Below, one piece after another: positions 47,801-61,112 of a DNA stretch of 64,000 nt. How positions within the stretch are numbered: the stretch's first letter is position 1; every line of letters starts with the position of its first letter. Source of the stretch: Siphlonurus alternatus (Eukaryota > Arthropoda > Insecta > Ephemeroptera > Siphlonuridae); assembly GCA_949825025.1 (NCBI GenBank), contig OX463779.1, positions 27,308,539 through 27,372,538 on the forward strand, given 5' to 3'. Made by a program: the position numbers and the translations under genes. Under the pieces are notes generated by a model. It was not told the DNA's origin and searched no databases. It saw nothing but the letters and a program-made list of their open reading frames with translations.

Positions 47801-50800
47801 CACTGGCATTCGAAGAGCCTGAGTTCACTTCTGAGCTAGGCTTGCGACAAAGGCAGCGAGTTGTTGACATCTTGTTGCTCATCATGGTCCGTGGAGACGG
47901 CTTCACTGTGAGTACATTACCCCCTCCCCCCCCCCCTCCCCCAAAGCAACAATCAAAAATATTTTTACTAGTGTCTGTTTAGTTTAATTTCATGTACTAC
48001 ATTTTTAATTGCATGGGCATGAATATTTTAAATAAACGTGTGAAATTTGCACCTGGTCTGACAATTTTTTTAAAAAACATGATTCAAACTATTCAAAGTA
48101 GCATCACTTCTTAGTAGTCTTAGTACGCTCAATTTTCACATAGATCTGCAATAAAAAAAAAATCATGAAAGTTGTCTGTGTATTAAAAATATTAATATTA
48201 ACAATAATTTTAAATTTTGGCTGATTATAATAATATTGGTATTTATTTCACAAGATTATTACATTATTAATTAAATATTGGTGTGATTATGATATGCGAC
48301 ATTTATAACACATCATTTTAATTTTCATGTTTTAAATTTGAGGTTATAGTTATAAGTGTGTGTATCTCATCTTTGTTAAAAGTAATCTTAAAGAAAGATC
48401 AGTATAATTTATTATTTTTATTAAATTTTATTATAGTTCGTACCTATAATGGTTTATTGGGTTATTTGTTAGTTATACTGTATGTGATTGTGTATTGACA
48501 ATCACATTAAACATTCCAATCATAACTAATGTAAATACTCTAACTGTTGACAGCCCAGCCAGGTGGGTTCTCTGTTCACCTTTCTGGCTAGACAGCTGGC
48601 TCGGCCGGGCTCAGGGCTGGTGGTGGAGCCCCAGCTGTTTGCCCAAGTGGTGGAATACCTGACCGGTGCGGAGGGCCAGCATGAGGAGCGCCAGCAAGCA
48701 CTGCTGGAGCTTCTGAGGGCCCCAGGAGGACTGCAACACTACGAGCAGGATCAGCTGCTTCTCATGGCACAGAAGGCCAAGTTGTGAGTGTCCCTGTGAA
48801 TTATGTTTACTTATACATTTTGTATATTTGCTCTTAATCTTAACAAGACGTATAATGAGCCTGAAAACAATTAGCAAGGTATTCATAAAGAACTGTAATT
48901 ATTATAAAAATGTTATCCTAGGCTAAATCAAGAATAAACATAGTGCAAAAAATGTGGCCTTAATCTCTTCTTAGTGTGCCCTTCCCCCCCTACCCCTTCT
49001 CAACAGGAAAATTTATGACTACAGTACATATTTGACTGATTTAGTTGCCTGCCTGCTACTGTTATCAAAATGTTTGTGAACAACCGTCCCAGAAACCTTA
49101 GTTGATACTGACTGTTCCAGCTATCGCGTGTGTGAGCTACTCTATGAGAAACGGAAGGAGTACTACAAGATCTTGCAGTGCTACCTGCTGGACCCGCTGA
49201 GGAAGCCCCAGGTGTTCTCGTACCTTCGCAACATCCTGGTGAACCCCGGCTATGTTGACCGAGAAACCACCCAGCGACAGCTGGTCGACAACATTCAGGT
49301 ACATGGGGGCATAATCAGGAAAAAGAAAAAAAAAAAAAAAAAAGATTAGGATAGAGGGGAGGGGGATGGGGGCATAAAAAGTAGTTGGTGAGGTGGGCTC
49401 TCCCATAAGTCTGACGTCTGACCAATCATTGATTTGCAGGAATTGGTAGACATAGACAACAAGAAGACTGGGCAAATTGTTTATGTCCACCTGCCACAAA
49501 GTTTGTCTACCATTGTGGATAAATTGCGAAGTGAACCTAAGATATTGTATAATTTTCTACAAGGGCTCTTTTCTTACAAGTAAGTACTGCGGTTTATTTT
49601 AAAAACTCATTTTTGTTGTTCTGGTAGATTTTTATGTTTAATATTAAGGGAAAGGTAACTCGGATCAGCTAATTGATGTAGTACCAATGATTAGCATGTA
49701 AACCTTAGCAGACACACAAAAATTCTGAAAATTTTTTGAGAGACAGGTTTTAGTACTTAAAAGTTACAGAAAAAAATTCAAAACAATTCTTTTATCCAAT
49801 TTTTTTAACTACTACATATTATTATTATTATTTTTTAAAATTTTAGCAGAAGGCTTTCCATGAAGAAACAAACAAAATTATGTAAAAAAAAAAAAAATTG
49901 GATCGAAGAATTGTTTTGAAATTTTTTCTGTGGCTTTTAGGTACTAAAATCTGTGTTTAGAATTTTTGTGTGTCTGCTAAGATTTACATACATGTTAATC
50001 AAATAGAACTACATTGATTAGCTGATCCATGAACCGTGTTACCTACCCCTTCACTTCATATATTATGGCTTTCTTGTCTTCTTTATATGTATTTCTTTTT
50101 TGTTTATTTATTTATTTTTTTATATTTACCCATAAAATAAACATTTTTTCACATTAGCTTTGAAACAATAACTGTATTGAAACTATGGAAGGATAATTTT
50201 ATATGTATTTTTTGAAATACAGTAGCATAATTATAATATTCTTAATTTTTAAATCTACAAGTGCAACAAAATTATTATTATCCGCTTGATGCTAATTTAT
50301 TTTTCAATCAGCTATTTCATTTTTTCCCCCAAATACGTTGTAGGGTAAATTTGCAACACTGATTACAAAGCAAATAAAAGTTACACTTAAAATTAGATCT
50401 GTTTGACTTTAACATTACTAGAAGAAAACAAAGCTCATGTATGAGATACTTTGATAGTGACGTCAGTTTTTTTCTGTCCAGAGACTCCCACAGTGGCTAT
50501 GGTCCGGGCAAGGAAGAAGTGATGATTGATCCTGCAATCTACGAGACCTACATCTCGCTGATGTGCCAGCAGCAGCCGGGTCTCGTCAGCGGCTACGTCA
50601 AGAGCTGCGAGGGCTACCGGCTTGACGAAACACTCCAGGTATGCTGCATGACCTGGCTAAAGAGGTTACTCCTAAATGTGTGTCCTTGCAGATCGTGAAG
50701 CAACATGAGCAGCTTGAAGCCACCGCCTACCTGCTAGAGAAGGCGGGAGACGTGGACGGAGCCTTCAACCTTCTGCTGGATCAACTCAAGGAGGAGGTCA

Positions 50801-52452
50801 AATCTGTGAGTGTTAAAATATGCCTCTTTTAAAAGTGGCTTCATGTAGTTCCTATATATTTATTTTTTATTTATTTTTATCATTATTTTTTTATTTTAGC
50901 CACTAATTATTGTAGGATTTTATTCAAAGTTTGATAGTAATTTAAGAAAAATATGTTCGTAAGTTAATTTGTCAAGAGATGTTTATTCTTTAGTATCTTA
51001 CTGTAATTAAAGGAGAAGTATGGCTCCAGCTTCTATAATTTTATAAATTTTGCCAAACGTAATAGTGCTGCATTCGTTATAATATTGCCCCTGACGTCAT
51101 AAACCCCACTTTACTCTGCGCACATTTTGAATGTTAACTGCTGAAACTCTTATGAGACGGAGGGTGTTGATTTTTTTTTTTTTAATGATTTTTTTGTTGA
51201 CTAATAATTTTTAACATTATTTATAATACAATAAAAATATATAATCAGAAGGTGTTCCCCTTCCTTAAGTGAGATTGATTGACTTTTTCATTTGATTCAT
51301 TTGCACTTTTATTTTTTTTAAATATGTATTTAATTTTAGGTTTGTGTACATAGTGGAACAATGAGGACTTGGATTTTACAAACCTTGAGTTTACAAAACA
51401 ATGTCTTGATTTTTTGTTCTTTTCAACTCTTTAATAACGAGATATTATTGGTATAATAATCAGACCATATATACAAAGATGATCACATTATTTTTTTTTT
51501 TAGTATTAGCATAAGTAAAATACAACAACTCAATTGTTATTAAAAAATTATATACTGTACCCCATTCACAAAAGTGTTGTCAGTCAAAAAAAGGTCAGCA
51601 AATTAATCAGAAATTGCACTGTAGGTGACTCAAGAGGGCGCAGGCAGCGAGGTGGCGTGGTCACGACTCAGTGCGCACGTGGTGGTGCTGGTGCAGCTGT
51701 GTCAGCGTGGGGCCATTCTGTTGGACGAGAAGGGCCGCGAGCAGCTCTGGTTTCCATTGCTTGACTGCCTCATGGAGCCACGGCGCACACTTGCCGGCAA
51801 ACTACCCCCGGATCAGATGCAGAGTGAGTACTAAGCAACATTATTGTAGTGTGTTGAGAAATGCAAATCCTTTACTCAGTATTCATAAAATTAGTATTTA
51901 TTTTTCTGAATAATGCATTCCTGATTGAAAAAATATAATAACTTCTCAGATTCATAGGAAAAAAAATTACTGTAGCTAAAGTTTTATAACAATATCATTT
52001 TTGCAAAGATGTTTGGCTAGTGTTTAAAAGGTTTATTTTCTTGACTTTTAACCACATGTGTTATAAGTAGTTCAAACATATTTATTAAAAATGGAAAGTC
52101 ATAAAAATTACTTTTAATAAAATCAACGTTTTCAAAATACTTTGAAAAGGTTGATTTTATCAAAGTATTTTTGATAATTTTAGCTGAAATATCTTTTGGA
52201 ACATTCTACTACACACAAATTAAAAATACTTCCTTCTATCTCCCAATTGTACTCCAATTTCACTCCCCTTTCTCCCCCGACACAACTTTTAATATCAACA
52301 CATTGTTATGTTGGCAGCCCTAAAGGAGCTGACACACCACCTGCTGAGCAGCATGATGGGCTATGTAAGCCTGCCTGCCGTCATTCAAATTATCTTGCAG
52401 GACCCCGCCTATAGTGGGGGCAAGTTTGGAGAGATCCGTGAACTGCTAATCA
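41866..52452 (+). CDS. VPS8: VPS8, CORVET tethering complex subunit (3' part missing)
   Basis: VPS8 links Rab5-positive early endosomes for fusion. 21 exons: 41866-41943, 42089-42217, 42517-42702, 42761-43060, 43116-43334, 43697-43876, 44732-44983, 45303-45437, 45633-45746, 45814-45938, 46135-46303, 46489-46669, 47067-47268, 47757-47907, 48554-48783, 49121-49298, 49440-49579, 50482-50638, 50692-50805, 51625-51823, 52318-52452; 1191 codons, all in frame. An acidic N-terminus is followed by the WD40/beta-propeller region (AVGTSHGLVLVFDTAQ, SRILVGFAKGHILMYDL, MGVRGCDSRCLFSGS, FKGLATGGNVSKAL), then alpha-solenoid (MGNKLLVYISCCLAGRAYPLGD-type block in exon 13, HFDTREFLNVLAL, TFLARQLARPG, TAYLLEKAGDVDGAF, GKFGEIRELLI). 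Human VPS8 has about 200 more residues with a RING. No such exon appears in the remaining 11.5 kb. Confidence 0.93.
49648..50049. mobile_element. Hairpin MITE, family Z-related, in a VPS8 intron
   Basis: GGGAAAGGTAACTCGGATCA at the left mirrors the right end (GCTGATCC...GTGTTACCTACCCC). TTAA precedes the left end; the right flank is TTCA, probably decayed. The arms share AGCAGACACACAAAAATTCT and end motifs with 24986-25332. Confidence 0.7.
51013..51271. mobile_element. MITE related to 27937-28266, in a VPS8 intron
   Basis: Begins AGGAGAAGTATGGCTCCAGC after TTAA and ends GGTGTTCCCCTTCC before TTAA. It shares the GCCCCTGACGTCATAAACCC-type core and the TTAACATTATTTATAA arm with the copy near 28 kb. 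Arms are decayed. Confidence 0.6.
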
Positions 52453-54754
52453 GTGAGTACCAATCTTGATCTGACTTACTGTTAATGGGAGTATATTTCC
52501 CTCATGCCATGTATATCATAAGCTAGAGGGAACAGGTGACACACCAGGGCAAAGCCGGCAAAGGATGTACATCAGTTGATTTACATCTCTGTTCTATAAA
52601 AAAGCAGTAACACCTAAATTACGGTGCAATTAAACAATAGAACACACAAATATTCATAACAATGTTTTTATTAATTTTAATACTAACTTTTAAAAATATG
52701 CATCTAGACATTAAAAAAGCAGTCATTACAAGCAATATTACATATTTACAGTACTCTACAGTAAAACATTGATTCTATGAACTCTGATTTTAAAAAATTC
52801 GTAATATAAAGCATTTTATCAGGCCCGATCATTTAATATTATTAGAAATAAATTAAAACTGCCTTGAGTTTATGAGTCCTAGAAACTTAATTTCAAGTTG
52901 ACATTGTCAATTTTTAAAACGTCAAAATTTTTTTAAGTGAAGTTCACACGCATATTAAGAGTTTTAGTTGAATATAATAATGGTCTGTCAGCCAAGATGA
53001 TGATAATAACACAAATTTGTCTCAGTGTTTTTTTTTATTATTATTATTGAAAATTGTATGTTTATCCCAACCAACGAACCAATCATTTTCGTACTAGATT
53101 ACGCTTGCATAGAGCTGTTACTGAAGCTTAAAAGGATATTAATTTAATATGAAATAAAATAATTTTAAAAATAAAATAATTTCAAGGCAGGTGATAGAAT
53201 TTGCTCCACTGGAAAAATTCAATTTCTTGCCGATACGATGTTTAAACAAAAATTTAATGCCAATTACAAGTAAAGTGTAATTATGTGGGGAGGAGAAGGG
53301 ATATGATATATTATACATCTTTATTATTTTGTATACAGATAGTGTTGAATTTGACGATAAAAATTATTACAGTACTTCTACTCTCATAAAAATAACAATC
53401 AAAATCAATCCCATCAACTCATTAAAAGTTTAAAAAAAATTCATTTTCAAAAATTTTGTTTTTATTTTGTCAAACAGTTAAAAAGTGTTGGAAATGTTTA
53501 ATAGGACTAAAAATTAAATTGTTCGCGTGTGCTCGAGCTGAATTTACTATAAATTATTACGAAATGTTGTAGTCTGTACTATAAAAGTAGAAGTTAATTT
53601 TAATTGCCATATTTGCCATATTCATTCATCACAGCATTATTTAGTGAGTGATCATATTCTAATTCTCGCTTTGTTTATATAGCTTCAATAATTTAATGTA
53701 AAAAAAGCGCTGTCATAATTTTTACACAAATGCACCCTATGTAGATTTATCCTCTCATTGACTATAATTATTGTCAGTTGATATTTTTTATGCGATCGAG
53801 CGTCGAGTACTGTGCTGAACTCATAAAATTGGATTTCTTTATTCAGTGTAATCTTTATAACACTTATTTATTTATTTTTTGTCATTTTGTTGCATTTTAA
53901 AATTTTAATCAAGTTTTTTAGTAAATTGACGTTTTTCTGTTGTCCTGAATTACCGATTTAAAAAATAAATGTTTAGAAATTGAGATTAAATGAAATTGCT
54001 CGTAGATCACTGTAATTTATTCACATCACTTCTTGCACACAACTTTCCTATTTTCATATTTTATCTGTACTATACTTGCATACTAGACAACCTAACATGT
54101 TTTTTTTTTTTTTTTTTTTTTTTACTGCAGTAATGAAAAGAGGGGACCAAATTATGCTAGTCTAATTTTTCTGAGACCAGAGGTTCAAATACCGCCAATT
54201 AACCATTTGCGTAAAGTGACGCAAGACACTTAAGCAAAGGAAATACATGTTAATTTCTTGCATAACTTTAAGCAAATTGGAACACCCCCATTTTTTTTTT
54301 TTTTTTTTAATATTGAATTGTGGTTACGCGCCCTGGAGGCGTTCAGACACTTCAGACTATCTTTTTATTTAGGACTAAATAGCTCCAGGGAGCGTGGCCG
54401 TATTTTCAATATTAAAAAAAAAAAATAATAAAAAATAAAAAGGTTCCGGACTCAGAAGAATCTGAAAATAATTGGCATATTATCATACCCTCTTTTCATT
54501 TTTGCAATAAAAAAATTTCATGTAGGTTGTCCACTCCTATAAATAATTGTTTTTGAATCAGAAAGTTGGCTCATGCAGCTATATCTTAATTAATTATTAT
54601 ATTTTTCACGCGCGATCGAGGACCAATACGGAACTTTAAATTAATAAATTTTTGTTTAATTTTCAGTTCATAAAATCGAGTTTTTTCTGTTTCCTAAACA
54701 TATACTAATTAAGTCTATCCGAAATTGGTGTGTTTCGTGGGTAATACAGAAATG
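52453..54754. other. Gap after the last visible VPS8 exon
   Basis: AT-rich with many stops in all frames. It contains a family-Y foldback at 54112-54533 and nothing recognisable as the VPS8 C-terminus. It is either VPS8 intron or 3' flank. Confidence 0.6.
54112..54533. mobile_element. Foldback MITE, family Y, diverged copy
   Basis: CTGCAGTAATGAAAAGAGGG near the left mirrors CCCTCTTTTCATTTTTGCAA at the right, followed by ATTTCATGTAGGTTGTCCA as in the 6471 copy. The interior is longer and diverged (TTGCATAACTTTAAGCAAA). Confidence 0.65.
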
Positions 54755-57700
54755 TCACGGCTTCAGTTTCGCTGACGAGATTCCCAGTGCCGCCATTTGT
54801 TGGTGCAGTCGCCGGCGTGCGAAGTTGTAGAGCTCGATGTCCCCAGTCATGTTGCGCTGCAGAGCCCTGCGGACGGCTGACTGAGGCCCAGGGTGTGGGG
54901 TCTTGTTCCGCGTACGCATATCCTCGCCTGAAATCAGACCGAAATAATATTCGGATGGAGCATTTTCACTAAGATAATTAAGATATGGAAATTTTAAATG
55001 AAAATTCGAAATTGAAATGACGAACTGCAATTACCCACCATACAGTATATTTAAGTCCTAAATATATAGAGGGATTTAGGTAACAGTTAAGTCAGTTAAC
55101 CATTTAAAAATTTTAGTTTACCAATGAGGTGATAATATTAACATTATTTTTTTAATTCTTTCAAATGTGAGATTCTTTATTTATATTTATTTTTCATTTT
55201 ATATATATTTTATATATATATGAATAATATAAGGGAACTATATATTTTTATATTTATCATTTTTGTACATTATAAAAATAAACTCACGCATAGCTGAGAA
55301 TGCTCGTCTCATGCCTCTGAGATACAACGGCACGAAGTGTTCCATCACGGCCATGCTTTGCTCCAACTCCTCGACGATCCCCACCACAGAGTACGCAGTC
55401 TCGAGGTTATGTTTGGCGCGCTGCAAGGCCTCAGCTCCATTGACGATACTGCAAGAGGACGGCACGTCATAAAGGCTGGATAGCCAACACCGGGGGTACT
55501 CACAGACACGCTGGGTCGGAACCACAGAAGAAGGACACGGTGGTTTCTCTTGAGCTGCCGGGCACGAAGGCGCACTCTTTGTCACCACCCAGCACGCACA
55601 CAGAGAAGTTCTTGTTGGCCCACGGTGAGCCAGCGAGCTCCCGTCTGCGCCCGGCCAGCAGCAGGTTGTGGTAGTACGACTTGCTTCCACCCTCGCGCGC
55701 AGGGTGCTAAAGAATATGGTTTTTTAAAAATATATTGTTTTCATCTTCCAGCTATGTTAGTAAAGTAAAAAATCTAAAAGTAATAAAACAATATTATTCC
55801 GCGGAGTTTTTATTCTGTAAATCTAACAGTAAGAACTGGATAATTTGCCTAATCTTGTGGGAATATATTTATGATTTGGTGGAACTGTTCAAATAAAAAA
55901 GCTTTTACTTCTGGTGTAATCTTGTCCAACTTAAAGTTGAATTAAGAAATTCGGAGGTCAACTCACCCTTTGAAGATCTCTTGGTATTCTTGCCAAACGT
56001 ATTTCCTCTGAGTTCCGCACCTTATTCTTCATGAGGCGCTCCCATCGCTCGGGGGAGCGGGCATAATAAAAGGAAGACACGAATCTCTGCACTGGCTCTC
56101 GAATCATATTAATGTACACTGGCCGCGCTACGTTGTACCTGCAAGCGAGGTACACAGTTCAGAAGGGCCGTTAGGGAGATATACAGGTTAGAGGGACTCA
56201 CCGCGCAAAGTCGACGAAGTAGAGGTGTCTGTCGACTGAGAGCGGCTGCCTCAGGCCGGTCATCTCGTGCCTCAGGGCCTGCACATAGCGAGCCTCCTGG
56301 GCCGGAGTCAGTCTGCGCTGACCGTACACCGTGGACGAGTGGTGTGTGAAGTTGTTCACCTGAGCCAGCCTGTTAGACAGTAAATGAGCACGGTCATTTG
56401 GAAATTTTGATGAGAGTTGAGAAGTAAAGAAAATTTCGTTATTGATAATTTATTGTAAATAATTTACAACTCTTTAAAATATTGTATCAAATTTTTAATT
56501 ATTTGTGTGAAACCAATTTGAACCAATTAAATTATCTTATATTCCAAAACTACTTATAAATACAATTTTTGAAGGAGAAATTAAAATTAAATTCATTCTG
56601 GGTTATGTCAAGTATACTAAATATGATGCTAAGCACTGCACTAAAAATGTGTTATAATATAAAGAGCCTTGTAAATAAAATTATTTATTATTTGTTAGTA
56701 GCATTTTCTCCTAAGTCTCTGGAAAGACAAAATAACAAATTGGTTTGTTTGCGTAGAGGGAAGAAATTGAATTATATGTTTCACTGTTTTCATGTATTTA
56801 TTTATTTATGATTGGCATAAATTATTTAAAGATGCTACTGCTCTAAATACGCTATGATATGCATGCATTGATTTAGCTCGCGCCACTCTTGACAAGGTAA
56901 TTGGTGTCACACAGCTGATCAATAAAACTTCGGTTTAAAATCGACAAGGTTATCGTGTTTATCGTCTGCATTCTCTTAATATTAATATTGCACTCTTGAA
57001 AATGTTGCTATGTATATTGTATACCGCGTAACAAAGCAACTCTGCTAAAATACTATTATACAATCTACTCTAGCCAGTTTGGGGGCATACCTGACCAAAA
57101 TGTGTCAATTGCCGCAAAATATCAACCAATCAATCAATTAATCTACTCCAGCCTAAGACACCATCTTGGCTGATGAATCTAAAAAATTGAAAATACGAGA
57201 GAAGATTAATTGACTCATTCATTAATAATAAAATTTGGTTCTTCTTTAATATCCTTCATAGAATTAGATTAAAAAATTAATCCATAAATTTGAAAGCAAT
57301 TTTGGGAATTTTAAAATTATATATTTTCAGTCTTAAAATTTGAATGTTTGACAATCCAATGAATGAATAAACAGAAAACAATGTCTAAATATTACAAAAT
57401 TGTACAATTTAAGATATAAAATAGAAGTGCCGAAAAACGAAGAATGACAAATAGAAACGACGAGAATCGTGAAAAATGAAGGGAAATTTTTTTATTTATA
57501 TTACACTTCTAAGAGGTCCAAATTGCATTTTTTTTTCAATCATATACATTAAGAAACAAAAGTGTAATAATAACAATTTATGCATCAAATATATTGAAAT
57601 ATTACACCCTCAACAAAACATTAATGTTAAACTTTTACAGAAAATGTTATAAGCATCAATGAACTTCAAAATATTGATGGCATACAGGTCTCCCCTGCAA

Positions 57701-59266
57701 GTCTTATTTAATGATACTAATTTATTTATTAACATCAGGAGGAATTTCCTATATCTCTAGTAACTGACTGCGCCTTTTAAAAAGATTAACGGGTTTGTTT
57801 AGCATCAGATGGCTTGGACTCACGTTCTCAGCAGGGTTTGCATGGTGGTGCTGCCGCACTTTGGTACCCGGTTGTACATCATGAGGCGTGAGTCGCTCGG
57901 CGTGCGGTTCTCGACGTTTTTGTGTTGGCCCCACGGCCCCTCCGAGCCCTCTGTAAAGTAAAAATTAATATCTGTTAATTGTAATTAATTTTTAATTGTA
58001 AAGTGTATTGTGTATTATTTTATATTACAAGGAAGGCGTGTAAATACCGTGATGAAACTCGCAAAAGAAATTAAAGTTAAAAAAACCTTCTCACGTGTAC
58101 TTTTTAATGATAACAATATATTTAATTTGTTATATTATAATTATACAGTATGTTAAATAATATCAGACACATGTATCAAGATATTTGTTGAAAAGTATAT
58201 CTAAATCATGCTTATTGTACACTAAATATATACATGTTTATTTTAATATTTAATCAAGAAGCTATTCATCATCGCCAACATTTGTAACGAGTAATATTAT
58301 AAAATATAATTGAAACTTGTGAATTAATATATACGTCAAAATTATTTCGTAGAACTATATATAGTACTACAAAAATGCTTGAAAAATATGATTTTTTATC
58401 TATATTGCAATCTTAATTGCTGAGCTTGAACCTCGATACAGTAAAGCGTGTAATGGTGTAATATATAAGTAGCGTGAGGTGCAGCCTGGACATATATTAT
58501 TATATTTTTCTGCAAATGAAGACGAACACAGTACAGTTGTTCTTTCTGATACAAAATATTTATATATATTTTTTTTAAATCTTTACATCATATTGAAAAT
58601 GACCCAATCGCTAATGGCAGTCTTGTTTTGCATATGGCGATCTCAGCTCATACGACAAACTGAAGATTGCGAATACAGCGTGCATGAAAACATTGTAGGT
58701 GCAAATAGCTCCCACTTGTTAGCAAACTTCGAAACAATGGGCTTACGGGGTGTAATTTTTTTACTGGCTGAATCAAAAGAGGAGGTCGAAAAATATCCCT
58801 TAGATTTTTTGCGATTTTTTTTAGCACTGCATCATTTGTAAAAAATTATTGCATTTTTGCTTGTTTATTAAAAATTATCATTTGTTTCCATAGCAACGTG
58901 ATTGTTTAGAAGCATTATATAGTTGATGACGTCATAGGCGTTGCGGATGGAGCCTCCAGGTCAAAAGACATTTTTAATCTCCACTTTAGGTATGATGCAA
59001 TGCTAAAAAAAATCGCAAAAAAATCTAAGGGATATTTTTCGACCTCCTCTTTTGATTGAGCCAATAAAAAAAAAATACACCCCGTAATCCCATTGTACTG
59101 TCGACCAGACCCGATCGAACTCACCTAGCGGAGGTGTGTGGTGCGGAGGGGTTTGGGGCGGCCGGTGTGTTGGGAGGGCGCCCAGGTGGGCGAGGTAGAG
59201 CACCAGAGAGACGAGCAACAGCACCGCCGCGGCCGAGGTGCGGAGCGAGCGTGGGGGCGTGGTCAT
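54755..59266 (-). CDS. pip: Pipe-like glycosaminoglycan uronyl 2-O-sulfotransferase
   Basis: A Golgi enzyme moving sulfate from PAPS to uronic acid 2-O positions of heparan or dermatan chains. Exons in transcript order: 59266-59125, 57950-57824, 56369-56202, 56138-55967, 55706-55504, 55448-55288, 54927-54755 (TGA). Phases join: 381 residues, the normal size. Residues 12-30 form a signal-anchor (AAAVLLLVSLVLYLAHLG), so type II topology, followed by a Pro-rich stem. PAPS 5'-phosphosulfate loop NRVPKCGSTTM (exon 2); catalytic-region analogue HHSSTVYGQRRLTP; HLYFVDFAR; 3'-phosphate site INMIREPVQRFVSSFYY; SFFCGSDPAC; AYSVVGIVEELEQSM; C-terminal NMTGDIELYNFARRRL. NRVPK.GS.TM, FFCG and the C-terminus resemble Drosophila Pipe more than HS2ST1; vertebrate UST is the alternative. 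It lies antisense, downstream of or inside VPS8. Confidence 0.88.
58734..59096. mobile_element. Hairpin MITE in intron 1 of the pipe-like gene
   Basis: ACAATGGGCTTACGGGGTGT mirrors the right end (..CACCCCGTAATCCCATTGT). The arms share AAAAGAGGAGGTCGAAAAAT and CCCTTAGATTTTTTGCGATT. About 100-bp arms flank a loop carrying TGACGTCA. It ends 28 bp from the exon-1 donor. Confidence 0.75.
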
Positions 59267-59396
59267 GGGGGGCCCGCTCCCAGCCTCCAGCTAGGGCGGC
59301 TCCTGATAACATCATGCAACGTTAGAACAGAAACCAAGCAGCGAGATCCTCCGTGATTCACTCTGGAATTATCAGGGGATGGGGAAAATCGTGTAA

Positions 59397-59619
59397 AGGC
59401 GGATTCAGATGGCGACAACGGCGATGCGACGCGATTTTGTCACACAAGCTGTGAAGTCCTATGCGGCGAGCGAATTCGCCAGGTTGCGGCAGCGAAATCG
59501 CGTTAATTGCGATGCTCTTTTTTTTAATCGCCAAATATGGCCGCCAATGGATGTCACAGCAAGTGCGCATTATTCGCGTCGCGTCGCATGATAAAAATCT
59601 CCATGTGCAGAATCCGCCT
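59397..59619. mobile_element. Harbinger-like MITE, 130 bp upstream of the pipe-like ATG
   Basis: AGGCGGATTC and GAATCCGCCT are inverted ends with TAA on both sides (59394-59396 and 59620-59622). The interior matches the 7128 copy in reverse (TTCGCGTCGCGTCGCATG, AATGGATGTCACAGCAAGTG). It sits in the promoter or leader region of the pipe-like gene. Confidence 0.85.
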
Positions 59620-60005
59620 TAAAACAAAACTACTACTTTTTTCGAGGAAAAAAAAAAAACGTGAAATATTACGTTATTTCTATAAAACAAACTAAAGAAA
59701 TGAACTTGCATTGTAACTTTTCTTGAATTATAATATGGAATTTGCTGTTGTTATAGATAACTGAAGTATTAAATATATACGGATTCTTTTCGCTCGAATT
59801 TTTGTCATGTTAATATGATCTTTTTTTATGGTCTTTAAATTGTCCTGGAAATTTCACAACCCCTCAAGCTAAATTTCTTTTGTCTTAAATTATGTATAGA
59901 TACACCCTGCCGGCTTGTGTATAATGATGTTGCGATTGAGACTAAAGTACTCTAACTGATGCAACGAGAAATTACATAATATTTAAATAATACACACATA
60001 TATTT

Positions 60006-61112
60006 CAGTGGCGTAGCCAGGATTTGTTCAAGGGGGGGGGGGGGTTCTTGAAGATAAAGATTGAGAATATCCCACCGGGGGGTTTGGGGGGCGCGATTTT
60101 TTTTAAGGACACGCCCCTTTTTTAGGGTAAAATTATTAAAAAATACTATTATAGAGGATGTATGGCCTGATGCAATATTTTTATATTTTTTGCATCCCAT
60201 TTTTTTAATTTCTTTTCAATATTGTACGTGCACTAACGTAATAAATAAAGCTTTGAGTAAATAATTTTAGTTAAATCAAGTAATTCATCTAATAACCACT
60301 ATTTTTATTAGTTTCATGGTGCGCGATTTTTTTGAAAAAGGGACGTGGACTATAATTTTTTGATGAAAAGTTGCAGCAAATTTCTTATATTTGTAAATCG
60401 TTAATTATGTAGTTACAATATTTTTGTCACTACAGTATTTTTTCTTATAAAAAAATAGACCACATTTTAGACGATGTACTAATGTACGAGCAAGAAAAAA
60501 TATTTAAATTTTCAAAACAGGAAAATCAATTCATTACATTAAGTATATATACTGTAAAATTATTACATTTAAAAATCGGATTTTTTTAACTTCAATAATA
60601 AGTTTAAATATATACGTACAGTATTATACATATGACTTACATGAGACAATGAAACTAGCAATTGCAAGATGTAATATACCTATATAATCAATTAAAAAAT
60701 AATAAAATACTATGTATAATTTTTATTGTTATGCTGAACATCATGCGAGGAATGTTTATAACATTTTTTATACTTTAAATTGTTGTCTTTATAGTGTCTT
60801 TTCGTATACAAAAACAAAAATAACTTAATAATGAAATACTACATAATATAATTATCGTAATAGAATTATACCATACTTAAATAATCATAATATTGTAGAC
60901 CGATTTTAAAAAAATTAAAGATGTATTAACAATGTGTTTCGGGGATATAAATTTTTAATTTTTTTTTTTTTAAGAAAATTTTTCATAAAATTTTAGCTAA
61001 ATCGTATCCGTCGAGTACCATTTTTTGTTATTTTTCCCTTAAAATTTACTAAGGTTCAGCTCTCAAGGGGGGGGTTATAACACCCAAACCCCCCCCCCCT
61101 TGTCTACCCCTG
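60006..61112 (+). mobile_element. Complete 1.1-kb non-autonomous hAT element
   Basis: Begins CAGTGGCGTAGCC and ends GTCTACCCCTG, imperfect inverted ends with a subterminal G-run (60033-60045) and C-run near 61090. A perfect 8-bp duplication ATATATTT flanks it (59998-60005 and 61113-61120), the hAT hallmark. No transposase frame. Its 5' part matches 1-189 and 4348-4533. Confidence 0.88.

Noticed and set aside
54755..55030. Start of the last pipe-like exon as an independent 91-codon protein
   Set aside because: The frame before 54928 is intron; a good acceptor and phase join it to the upstream exons.
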